Source of the DNA: Gnetum montanum | Lineage: Eukaryota; Streptophyta; Gnetopsida; Gnetales; Gnetaceae | Reading direction: 5' to 3' | Assembly: GCA_015680685.1 (NCBI GenBank) | Contig: MNCI01002249.1 | Location: forward strand, 782,424 to 846,423 | Length of the DNA: 64,000 bases | Shown: positions 25,701 to 37,800 of the stretch, in pieces | How positions within the stretch are numbered: the stretch's first letter is position 1 | Layout of the letters: every line of letters starts with the position of its first letter | Made by a program: the position numbers and the translations under genes | The notes under the pieces: generated by a model | Told to the model about the DNA's origin: nothing | Databases searched by the model: none | The model's input: the letters and a program-made list of their open reading frames with translations, nothing else

Positions 25701-28700
25701 TCAACAATATCAGAAAATCAATTTGGGTTTATGCTAGGGAGATCTACTATAGAGGCTATTTTTTTTTATACAACAATTGATGAAGAAATTCAAAAAACAT
25801 AGGCAAAATCTACATATAATCTTCATTGACTTGGAAAAAGCAAATGACAGAGTACCTAGAGATATTACTTGGTGAGCCTTACAAAGGAAAAACACCCCTA
25901 ATAAATATACTAAAGTGATTCAAGACATGTCTGAAGGAGCTACCACTAAAATTAGAATAGCTTGTGGAACAATATATGATTTTCCAATCACAATAGATCT
26001 ACATCAAGGGTCTGCACTTAGATCATACTTATTTGCCATTATTATGGATGAATTAACTGTTATAATCGGAAGCGAGGGTGGGAAACAGACGCAGGAACAG
26101 ACACAGGAGTGTGGGAAACAGCCAGATGGAGTGTGAGAAGCAACAGGTTAAGCTGCAGGAGCAGCCGCAAGAACAAACGCAAGAGGGTGGGAAACAGCCA
26201 GAGCAGTCAAGAGTCACCGGAGCACCAACGGGTGACAGTGAGGGTCAGAGGAACGGAGGGACAGAAACTCAGAGGGACGACGGCAAAGGCTAGAGGAATG
26301 GAGGGACAAAAGCACAGCCAGACGGAGGAGTACGTAAACGCAATGGATTGGCCCGCAGGGAAGATGGGAGGCATGCGCCCGATGGAAACATCGAGGCCCA
26401 CCCTTGGGCTGACCATACCCTACGCCTCCGGGTCAACAAGCCCCCACTAGACGGAGTCCGCACAATGCAACGGAGTCTCATTGGCCACTTTGTCTCCCAA
26501 GGCGCATGCCCGTGGCTGGACTTAATCCGCCGGTGGGCACAAGAACAGTGGAAGGTGGGCTTGGTGGGTGTTTGGAGTTTGTCCGAGGACCTACTCCTGT
26601 TCATCTTCCCATCTCAACAAACCAAGGACTCGGTGCTGCTTGGAGGCCCGTGGTTTTACGGGGCTCGGGGGCTGGCTTTGACCCCATGGCACCCCAGGGC
26701 CCATCGCAAGACTGACCTATTTGCCCGGGCCTCGGTATGGATGTGGGTATCCAGGATCCCATGGGAACTATGGAACTTGGAGTTCTTGAAGAAATCACAG
26801 GTTTCTTCGGAGACCTCATCGCCTTTGACCACGTCACGCAGTCGATGGAACGAATGGGGTTCGCCCGCTTCTGCATCTGGTGCAGGCTATCGAATAAGGA
26901 CCTCATCAGGAAGGTCATGTTGGAACTCCCTAGCAAGGAGGAAAGCCTTTAGGTCAAATTTGAGAACCTGGAAGATGAACCAGGCCTCAAATGCAAAACG
27001 ATGGCCCAAGAGGGCAAAATCGACGATTGTGTGTGTTGCGGGAAGCCCAGACACCAAGAGGCGAACTATTGAATCCAGAGGACGTGGCAACTACGGCCAC
27101 GAGCCCAAGCCAGGCAGCTGTTCGAGGGGGGTGTTGGGGTCACAATGGGTCGCAAGGGCTAGCTGCACCCATCATCTGACCGAATNNNNNNNNNNNNNNN
27201 NNNNNNNNNNNNNNNNNNNNNNNNNNNNNNNNNNNNNNNNNNNNNNNNNNNNNNNNNNNNNNNNNNNNNNNNNNNNNNNNNNNNNNNNNNNNNNNNNNNN
27301 NNNNNNNNNNNNNNNNNNNNNNNNNNNNNNNNNNNNNNNNNNNNNNNNNNNNNNNNNNNNNNNNNNNNNNNNNNNNNNNNNNNNNNNNNNNNNNNNNNNN
27401 NNNNNNNNNNNNNNNNNNNNNNNNNNNNNNNNNNNNNNNNNNNNNNNNNNNNNNNNNNNNNNNNNNNNNNNNNNNNNNNNNNNNNNNNNNNNNNNNNNNN
27501 NNNNNNNNNNNNNNNNNNNNNNNNNNNNNNNNNNNNNNNNNNNNNNNNNNNNNNNNNNNNNNNNNNNNNNNNNNNNNNNNNNNNNNNNNNNNNNNNNNNN
27601 NNNNNNNNNNNNNNNNNNNNNNNNNNNNNNNNNNNNNNNNNNNNNNNNNNNNNNNNNNNNNNNNNNNNNNNNNNNNNNNNNNNNNNNNNNNNNNNNNNNN
27701 NNNNNNNNNNNNNNNNNNNNNNNNNNNNNNNNNNNNNNNNNNNNNNNNNNNNNNNNNNNNNNNNNNNNNNNNNNNNNNNNNNNNNNNNNNNNNNNNNNNN
27801 NNNNNNNNNNNNNNNNNNNNNNNNNNNNNNNNNNNNNNNNNNNNNNNNNNNNNNNCCACCGGGCACGCAAGAGTTCCAAGATTTTCTAACAACCCACTCC
27901 CTGGTGGACCTACCTATTGAGAACTGCCAGTTCACATGGAGCAATTGGAGGAAAGGCCCAAACTGTGTCCTCTCCCGAATTGATCAGCTCTGCATCAACT
28001 CCGACCTCCTCCTCGGTTCCGTCATGCATGTTTCAGGGCAGGAAAGAGCCGCCTCAGATCATCGCTCGCTGGTTTGTTCACTCGGGCCGAAAAAGCCCTG
28101 GGCCCCACGGCCCTTCCACTTTGAGGCCACCTGGTTATCTAAGCCATGGTTGAGGCCGTTGGTTGAGGACATTTGGGCAGACTACCCTCCTGGCCAAGAT
28201 AATCCCCGAAACTTCCTTAAGAAGACTTTGCTTCAACTGAAGTGGGCCATCCAGGCTCTCCCAGTGGAGGATAAATTCTCCTTTAGGATGGGTCAAAGGG
28301 CACTCCGGGATCAGCTTGGTCGGATACAGACCCAACAGGAAGCTGGGGAGGATTTACACGAGGAGGAGCAGCACATTCTGCATCAACCTCAAAGCCTTAA
28401 CTTGGAAGAGGAGACATACTGGCAACAGCGCTCCCGAGACAGATGGCTTTGAGAAGGGGATAGGCAAACAAATATTTTTTTTTGCCATCGCTAAGACACA
28501 TGGAGGGGGCCAACCACACTGTCTACGCAACCAAGATGGGGAGATTATCAATGACCCGCAGAAAATCGCAAGCGAGCTGACGCAATACTGGGGGAGGATC
28601 TAAGCCAAGCGATCTACCAAGCCCATCTTGGTCCAAGTGGCACAGGTGCTGAACTTGGAAGACAACACGCGGTTGTTGGCCCCCTTCTCGTGGCAAGAAC

Positions 28701-31700
28701 TCACATCCACTATCAACAGCATGCCAGGAGGAAAGGCACCTGGTCTTGACGGCTGGAGCCTTGAGTTCTTTAAGACATTCATGTATATTGTGGGACCCAA
28801 TATCCTAGACGCGTTCAATCTCATGCTGGCCAAGAGGCAAGTCCAAAGGGAGCTCAATTGCTCCCAAATTGTGTGCATCCCAAAACAATCAAACGCACAC
28901 CGCCCAGAACACTTCCACCCTATTGGAGTCTGCAACATGCTTATTCGGCTCTTCTCCAAACTGCTGGTGCATAGGCTTGTGCCACTTATGTCCAAACTTG
29001 TGGGAATTAACCAAGCTGGCTTCGTGCAGGACAGGACCCTTCAAGACCACGTTCTCCTTATGCAGGAGGTGCTCCACTCACTTCAAACTATGGGTTTCCC
29101 TGGGCTTTGTCTCAAACTCAACATTACCAAGGCATACGACAAGCCCAGCTAGGAGGCCCTAAAGTCCATTATGCAACAGAAAGGCTTTGACCAATAGTTC
29201 ATCCAACTTTGCGTTCACATGCAATCTTCTGCCGGTTTCTCTTTCGACGTTTTGGGGGGGGGGGGGGGCGCAGCTATGGGGTCTCTCCTCTCCAGGAAGG
29301 GAGCTACGACAAGGGGACCCGCTTTCGCCCCTGCTTTTCATCATCGCTATGGATCTAATACAAAACTATTGTAGGACATCGGAGGTGGATGGCTTGCACA
29401 TTGCGGGGGTGGCATGTTGGGCTGAACACTATGCGGATGACACAATGCTGCTCAGTCGAGCAACGGTCCCACAAGCACGATGCATCAACATCGCTCTGTC
29501 CCACCTGGCAGCTGAGTTGGGGCTAGAGATTAATCGAGCCAAGTCTTCAACTCATTTTGTTAATGTCGATGAACAAGTTAAAAACCGGGTGGTGCAAGTA
29601 CTGAATATCATGCCTAGGACAGGCAAAGACACATACCTGGGCATTCCACCCTACCAATGGGGGCGGAGCATATCGTGGGGGCCACTAATGGAGAAAGTTA
29701 AAAGAAGGATGGACCACTGGGCAAATCGTTTCTTGACTCGAAAAGGACGATTGCTTGTGATGACGAGGATCCTCACAGTGGCTACCCGGTTCGTGGCGAC
29801 CGTTGCCACCCCCCCAAACGCCATCATCAACAGGATCAACATGCTGGTCAAACACTTCATCTGGAAGGGGGGTAGGGGGAGCAAAATCCACTTGGTAAAT
29901 TGGGAACGGGTCGCACACCCCTGTAACGCAGGGGGACTGCGCATCTCGTCTTTCGAAGACGAACTGATGCTTGGGTAGCAACGTCTGATACTTCGGTTTA
30001 CGCGCCCACATGGGGAGCCGATCCAGTGGATCCGTATCATGAATGCGAAGTATCAACGTTGGGAGGCGGGGTGCGAGATTCTAAACCTTGGCAAGCGCTC
30101 TGCCGACACGCATAGGCAATGCAGACCCAGGGGTGGTTGGGCCTCCAGCCATGCAAGCTACTAATGGCCAAGTACCTGTAGGTGGCCGGCTGGCAGCAGA
30201 TTTGGAGGGGGCGGCTCCCTAAGAAGATCAAGATCTTCTTCTAGTTAATGTGGCTGGACGCATTGCCAATGCGTGCTTTCCTATGCAGACGCGGCCTCAT
30301 CCAGAGCAACACCTGTCCCTGATGCAACACTGAGCCCGAGACAGTCCGGCACTTCGTTTATGACTACACATACATGTGTGCCACGTGGCTCGCGGCAGGG
30401 GTGACCCCCCCGATGCACCTCACCGATGATTCTTGGGTCACGCTACTTTTATGGGTAGCATGGAAAGCAAGAAACTGCATTGTTTTTCACCAGAACAGGC
30501 TCCCCCCCCCTCCCGCAGCTGGTTTTCCAAGCTCTCTGCGCGTGGAAAGAAATCGAGGCGACGATGGGAATCACGCCGACCTTTGAACCGGACTGTGCCG
30601 TGTTTCAGGAGGACGAGGAGCTCTGGCAGATGGTGACATAGTGCGGCTGGTGCGACCCCCTACAACGGCTGGTCGAGGACCCAAATCTGGCTGACAATAC
30701 TTTCTTTGCTAACTAGCGCAATGACCGAACCTTTTTCCGAGGGTGCGAGGTTATCATCACAGAATCCTCAATCGCCAGCTGTCTTGGGGCCCAGGTCACC
30801 AGAGAGGTCATCCTTCTGTCCACACGTGGTATGCAGCACGTGGAATTGTTTTTCGAAGGGCCCGTGCCACACACACAAAGTCGACAGGTGCCCAGATCTT
30901 CTCTTCCCCATCTCTGGGCCCAGGCAGTAGATCTGGTGAACAAATCTTTTGTCCAATCTGGCAATGTTTCCAAGCTCTAGGGCATACACTTTGCATTTCC
31001 TGAAATTGGGATGCCACATTAACCTTCCCTATTTTTTCCTGGAGGCCCTTCTACTTAAACAACGCAGCCACCATTCGGGGTTCATCTTAGCCTTGTGGCA
31101 GGGAACAGCACCCATCCTCGGGGCCCCTTTGCCAACCCCCTTGCTGACCCCCTGGCCCTACAAAGGAGTTGTGGCAGGCCACACAGAGAGCCACAGCCGA
31201 AGCACGCGAGGTTGAACAGCAGGAGTGGGAGGCCAAATGGCACAAAGCCCTTGCACAAGCCCGGGCTGACTTGGAGGCCCAGTTTTACAAGCGAGAGCAG
31301 GAGAGGGCGAGGCAGCAAGATCTCATGGCTGACACTACTCAAGCCCGGTTAGTGGATGAAATCCAGGCCCAAGTGCGGGAAGAACTGCTATAGGAGGAAG
31401 CTGCCCAAAGGGAACGTGAAGAAGTGGAGCGGGCAGAACAAGAACGCATACAGGACGAAGAGGAGCAACGACAGCAATAGCTCGATCGAGCACACGAGCA
31501 CAGTGCTCAACAATGGCTTAGAGGGGGGCAGTGCCCGTACCTCATCCTAGGCATCAGTTGCAAGAACTCCTGGGGGGAGCTCAGGCACCACATCTGTCGA
31601 ACCTTGGCACATTTTCATCCTAATGGGGGAGCTTCACCGGTTGACTGGAACATGCGAGAGTCAACCATGTAGGGTATCCAGCAGGCCGCCAGTTTCATGG

Positions 31701-31808
31701 ACATGGAGGACCACCAAAACACGTTGGACCTTCTTCATGAGCTAGAGCGCCCACACTACGCCTGTCAACGAACCCCTGAGGGGGTGTTGTTTTGAACCGC
31801 AGACGATG

Positions 31809-31843
<35 letters not shown>

Positions 31844-34800
31844 ACAAGAAACTAACGTTTTCATCAAATGCATTTACCTCTAATGTTCCTTCTTCCAACT
31901 TCTTGTCCTTTCCTTTATCTTTCTGTGCTTTCCATGTAAAGCAGTCCTTCTTCAAATGACCTTTCTTCTTACAAAATCAACACTCTTGAGTTTGAGTTTT
32001 GCCATGTGATACACCTCTATTCCTGCTTCTCCCCCTACTTAGGAAACATCTCCTACTTCTCCCTCTTTCCTATGCTACATGAACATTTCTAGATCCAAAG
32101 GACTCATCTACTCTTCCTTCTGAATCCTGAAGGGTAGACACGACCTATTCAAATGTCATAGATGAAACACTCATAAAAGTAGTAATAGATGTCACAATTG
32201 TAGACCAAGTATCAGGTAAGGAGTCTAACAAAGCATAGGATTTAACTAAATATGGAATAACAATTTTATATTCTTCCAACTTATTCAAATTTCCCATCAA
32301 CTCATCCAAATGATCTTGGAAAGACACATTAGATCTCTTCTTGCATCTAAAAACTTTGATAAATATTAAAGGTATTCAAACCTGATACTTTATCAAACCT
32401 ATTCTTCAATGTTTTCCATAGATCATGTGGATCCATATCAGGTTTAATTGACGCCAAAATCCCATTGCTTAGGGTTGGATGAATGAAAGATAATGTCTTA
32501 ATCTTAATTTTTCTCCAATCAACATTCGACATTCCCGCTGGTTGAGAGGGTTCTAGGGCCTCCTAATTGTGCTAAAACGGCCTTTATCAAAATTTTCCAG
32601 ACGTTCCAGTTCCTTCCTACCAATCTTTCCGTTGTTTGCAGCCTCTCCATCTCTTTAGATCTAGCTCCGATACCAGTTGTTATAATCAGAAGCAATAGTT
32701 TCAATAAAAAAACCAGCAGATCAAATCTGAAAATACACTAGAGAAGCTTTGGAGAAATTATTAGAACGCTATAGATTTGAATAAAACGTTAAAGGCAAAA
32801 AATATCACATTGTAGCAGATCAAATAGATGATGTAAATCACTGAAAAACCGCTATAAACTCCAGCAAACGTTTGCTGTAAAAGCAAAATGAAAACAGCGA
32901 AAGAAAATAGCACAGGAACACAAATTTACGTCATTTGGGCCCTTTTTACCCTACTTCCACAACAATGCTGATCTGCCTTCTATTCTGCTCAAATCTTAAG
33001 GACACAAGTCATCGTTATAGCTTTCCCAAGCACCCAATCTATTACTCCGACAAATCTCAGATCTCAGACTCTCGTCTCCAAGGTAAAACCTCAATACAAT
33101 GCTTCCACATCAAAAACACACACCTAAAGGCTACCCCAAACCTTCTATTTATAAAGAAACATTAGGACCAAATCCCAATCCTAACACATGTGGGATAAAA
33201 CACATCCCCACATAAACATCACTTTACAAACTGACCCCTTTGGTTTTTTTTTCCCATATCATTATTTAAAATGTAACATCCTTTTAAAAGCATAAAAGAA
33301 AATACAGCAAATAATACTAATGTATTTGTCTTCATTTTTCCAACATTAACAAATGAAATATAAGATAAAATCCTTTGGCGTATGCTATTTGCAAATGATA
33401 TTGTGTTGGTGGATTCAACTCAAGAAAATATTTTTGCCTACTAAATAGAGAAGTAGAGATATGCTCTAGAACCAAAAGGCTTGAAAATTGGCAGAACTAA
33501 GATAGAATATATGGAATGCAATTTTATTAACAACATGAACAATGGTGCAATAGAAGTGACAATTCAAGGCAAAAAGTCCCTCACTGCAAATAGTTTTGCT
33601 ACCTAAGATCAATCCTCCAATCAAATGGTGAAATTGATAAAGATATCAAAAATAGAATTGAGGTAGGATGGTCAAAATGGAGATGAGCTAGTGGTGTTTT
33701 ATGTGATAAAAGAATACCAATAAATTTAAAGAGGAAATTCTTCAAGAGAGCAATCAGGCCTACTATCTTATATAGTGCTGAATGTTGGGCAATACAAAAG
33801 AGGCATGAACAACAAATCAATATGGTAGAAATGTGAATGCTTCAATGGATGTTGAATGTTACTACGAGAGATAAACTACATAATACAAACATCAGAGGAA
33901 GACTTGCAGTGGTTTCTATTTTAGATAAGCTACAAGAATGGCAACTTAGATAGTTTGGACATGTGCAAAGAGGATCAAACAAACAATCTATAAACAAAGG
34001 TTGCTATATCACTGTTCTAGGAAAGCCATCAAAAAGAATACCAAAAAAGAAATGGGAAAAAAAGCTATCAAAGATGATTTGATGAAACTACATATAAATA
34101 AGGATCTAGTTTTTCATATAGGCAAATGGTGAAAACTCATGTAACTGACCCCATTTTGTTGGGATAAGGCTAAGATGATGATGATGAGAAGGAATATACA
34201 TATTATTTTCATTGACTTAGTGAAAGCTTATGATATGGTTCCTAAGAAATTATTTGGTAGGCGTTAAAGAGGAAGGATGTTCCTATAATGTATATAAAGG
34301 TTATTCAATACATATATGATGGAGCAACAAATCAAGTTTGCACTATCTATGGAAAGACTTCAAACTTTCCTATGAAGGTCAGGTTATGCCAAGGATCTAC
34401 TCTAAGCCATTATTTGTTTACCATTATTATTAATAAGCTAACCAAAGATATTCAAGATGGTATCCATTGGTGTATGTTCTTTGTTAATGATATTGTTTTG
34501 GTAGATGAACCTAAGAAAGTTTTGGCTGCGAAAATGGACACTTGGAGAAACACATAGAATGAAAAGGGTTGAGGATTAGTAGAAGTAAAACAAAATACAT
34601 TGAGTGCACTTTTAATAGGAAAATAAGTAATGAAAAAATGAAGATTAGAATCCCAAATGAAGATGTTTCTCAATGTAAGCAATTCAGATAATTGAGGTCT
34701 CTGGTTCAAGTGAATCGTAAGATTAACCATGAAGTCACAAATAGAATTGAAGAAGGAAAACAAATAAAGGCTAAGGATTCATAGGAGTAAAACAAAATAC

Positions 34801-37800
34801 ATGGAATGCACTTTTAATGGAAAAACAAGTAATGAAGAAAGAAAGATTAGAATCCAAAACCAAGAAGTTTCTTAATAATGTAAGCAATTCTCATACTTGG
34901 GGTTTCTAGTACAAGTGGATAGTAAGATTAACAATGCTATAAATAGAGTTGAAGAAGAATGGAAGAAATTGTAGAAAGCTAGTGGTATGCTTTGTGATAA
35001 AAGAATATTTGCTAGGTTGAAGGGGAAGTTCTACGAAACTGCTATTAGACCTACAATACTTTATAGTGTGGAATGCTGGCCTATCAAAAAGCATATGCTA
35101 AGGTAGATGTTGGGTGTGACTAGGAAAAATCAAATCAACTCTTTTATTAAGGGAATATTTAGAGTAGCACGTATAGATAAGAAGATTAAAGAAAGTCATC
35201 TTAGATAGTTTATTTGGCTCTTAATAGAAGTGGACGCATAAAAAACTTCACATAGCTAACCTCCATTTAGTTGGGATATGGCTAAGATGATGATGATGAT
35301 ATATTTTGATATAAACTGATCATATTTTGATATACTATATTTTTTTATGATGGCAATACTTTGTTTAATGTCTCGATATTTTCAAGTATTGAGGGTTTAA
35401 TTATAACGGAGAATTCTACTAGGTAAACGTATATCAATTTAAAATGTTACATCAAATAATATCTTAGAAATATAATAAGAAGCATTTCAAAATAAAAAAA
35501 AATATTGAATGTTAATAAGCTTGTAAAGAACTTTACCATGGGGCTTCCTGTCATACACTGAGCCAGTACATACCCAATGGCACAAATTGCTCCATGTGCA
35601 TCCTCAAATCTACCTCAAAAAATAAATAAATAAATAACAATAAATAGAACTGGAATAAATATGTAAAGTTACAATATCCGTGAGACAATTATGTATTAAC
35701 CTGCTCTTATTTGTCAGTTTAATACTGTAACACAACTCCTGGATGAGCACTGTAGTTGACGAAGCTGATAGCACAGAACACGCAATTCCTAATAAGCGTG
35801 ACATGTTTACACGCGTATCAGAGTCTATGTGACCTAGAAATTGCTTGAGCCATGCAAGTCTCTCAGCCCATTGCACTGCTGTGATCTGAAAATTTAAGTA
35901 ATCATCAGTAAATCTTTGTCATGTTAGCGCAAAGACATCGAACGGTTACTTATAAATAAAGCATTATTAAAATACCTGTGGGTATTTAAAGGAAATATCG
36001 AGTAGACCCTTTGATGCTACAGCATGCAATTCAATAGAGCCTTGAGAAGCCATGGCATGCTCAAGTAGCAAGCATAGTGTCCTGACTGAATCAGAAAGCT
36101 TTCCAGAGTCTCCCTTAACATTCTCAATGTCAGCATTAAAACAATTTAGACAAAATATGATAATTGACGTGTACATTTTGGTTGGGAACAAAAGTGTGCT
36201 TTCTCTCATTTGTGCTTGACAGAGAAACTCTGGTTTCTGTTTAGCAATGTAGTCCAACATCTGTTGCAAAGAAGGGTACTTTACTGGCTTTGAATGAAAG
36301 GCGCCACCTATAATCTTGTCAACTTGTGTTTGAGGCAATAAACTGTGGTTCGCCATCTCCCTATAGACACGAACAAAATCCTATTAATTAAAATAAAAAT
36401 TGTATTGAAAAACATAAAGATGTGTCATAATACATAATCAGGAAGTTAAGTAAAAGCTGCCTTGGTTTCTTAATTCTATGGGGCTATGCAAAGGCACTTT
36501 CTTCAATCAATCTATACATGTTTCTTCACATTTATAATAACTGCAATAAGCTTCTTAGGTTTCACAGTAGGATGAGTAATTCCTTTAGTTCAATTTATTA
36601 GCACTTACATTCTATCTAAGCTACATATCTGCTTGTATCAATAAAGTCTAACTTGTAGGTAAAGTCTAACTTGTAGGTAGGGCATGTGACATACCGCTTA
36701 CAGGCCACAGGTTCAATTGCAGTAGATTATACTCATATATAAAAAAATTGGATAAAAGAAATTGTTAAAAACTGAATACTGCCCAATACATAACTATGGG
36801 TCCCTAATGGACATAATAATATACTTCAACTTCAATCTCAATCTCACAAAACAATCTTTGTGCTTTCATAAAAGCTAGGTAATATATATCATATATCCTG
36901 TGCTAACCATACTTCGTTGTCAACTAGTGTAAGCGGATTTCCTCTATTTTAAGCGTCATTCTTATGATTGCATACCTTATGTCAACATTGTCATCAGCAG
37001 CTCCAAGCATGCAAATATAACGACTAGGGCAGTGGTCAAGTGTATACAAAGTTGTTGCCCAATGCAATGCACATCGCCTTGCCTCACTTTCCACCTTGGA
37101 TATTCAGCACAAATGAAACATCAATAGAAAGGCAGCTCATGTAGTTTAAAATAAACATTAAGATAAACTGAATTAGCAAGCCTCGGAAAACAATGGAAGA
37201 GCAAGTTACTTACGGATTTTGCATTATCTAACAAAAGCTCTTCCAATTCTTTAGAAACGTTGTCATTACAATCCTGAGCTCAGAAAAACGGATTGAGAAA
37301 TCTTATCATCAAACACTCAAAAAGACAGGAATGGCCATGAACATACATACAAACAAGTAAAGCATTCAAATAAAAAGCAACACGTAACAGATGAATCAGG
37401 CATAACTTAATTGATTAGAGTGTGTGACTTATGCTTGTGCAAGTCCCAAGTTTGATTTTTAAGGGCTGTGCTGAGATGTATGCCACCTAGGGACATAGTA
37501 GAAATTTATGTTTGGGGATATCAGGTAAACAGCCCGCCATAACAATTATGGTCAAATCAGCCACCACATGCTTATATAACATATGTGCTATCAAAGATTA
37601 GTAGAATTCTAATGGATTGCGAATAAACTGCAACAAGTATAATGTGTACTCCACGTTCATGTTGCCAAATTATATATACATACAAATATCAAAACCAAGA
37701 GGGACACTAGTTGGAACCAAATTAACACGGAATAACAAATTGAAAAGAGAATGTGAAACCAAGGCGATTCAAGCATGTACCGAAGTACTGCAAACCCTTT

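Larger units (their letters stand above)
26075..31810 (+). mobile_element. GC-rich L1 LINE inside the Copia element, with 3' accessory module
   Basis: Order on the plus strand: repeat-rich leader (gtgggaaacag units, 26075-26340); ORF1 with a DUF4283-like domain (26440-26960: TMQRSLIGHFVSQ, GGPWFYGARGLALTPWHPRA); a 670-base gap (27186-27855); the end of an APE endonuclease (27900-28440: DHRSLVCSL); reverse transcriptase (28680-29980) with GPNILDAFNLML, RQGDPLSPLLFIIAMD and the catalytic YADD in HYADDTMLLSR; zinc-binding domain (30230-30420); then the extra module (30650-31795). Several frameshifts and stops mean it is dead. GC content is clearly higher than its surroundings. Confidence 0.85.
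26058..33345 (-). mobile_element. Copia LTR retrotransposon (gutted), inserted in the RTE LINE
   Basis: Bounds are exact: TGTTATAATC at 26058 and (minus strand) TGTTGGAAAAATG ending at 33345, flanked by the 5-bp duplication ttaac at 26053-26057 and 33346-33350. Inside are an intact LTR (32678-33345), a primer-binding site (32664-32675) and a gag gene on the minus strand. Almost all of the other LTR and the whole pol gene are missing; 26075 to about 31810 is L1 sequence. Confidence 0.88.

Noticed and set aside
26078-26450. Overlapping Q/E/R-rich frames at the L1 5' end
   Set aside because: They arise from gtgggaaacag-type leader repeats before ORF1; no conserved protein in the other L1 copies at this position.
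27140-27944. Long open frames through 27186-27855
   Set aside because: They consist of Ns and have no sequence support; the same holds for frames across 59874-60436.
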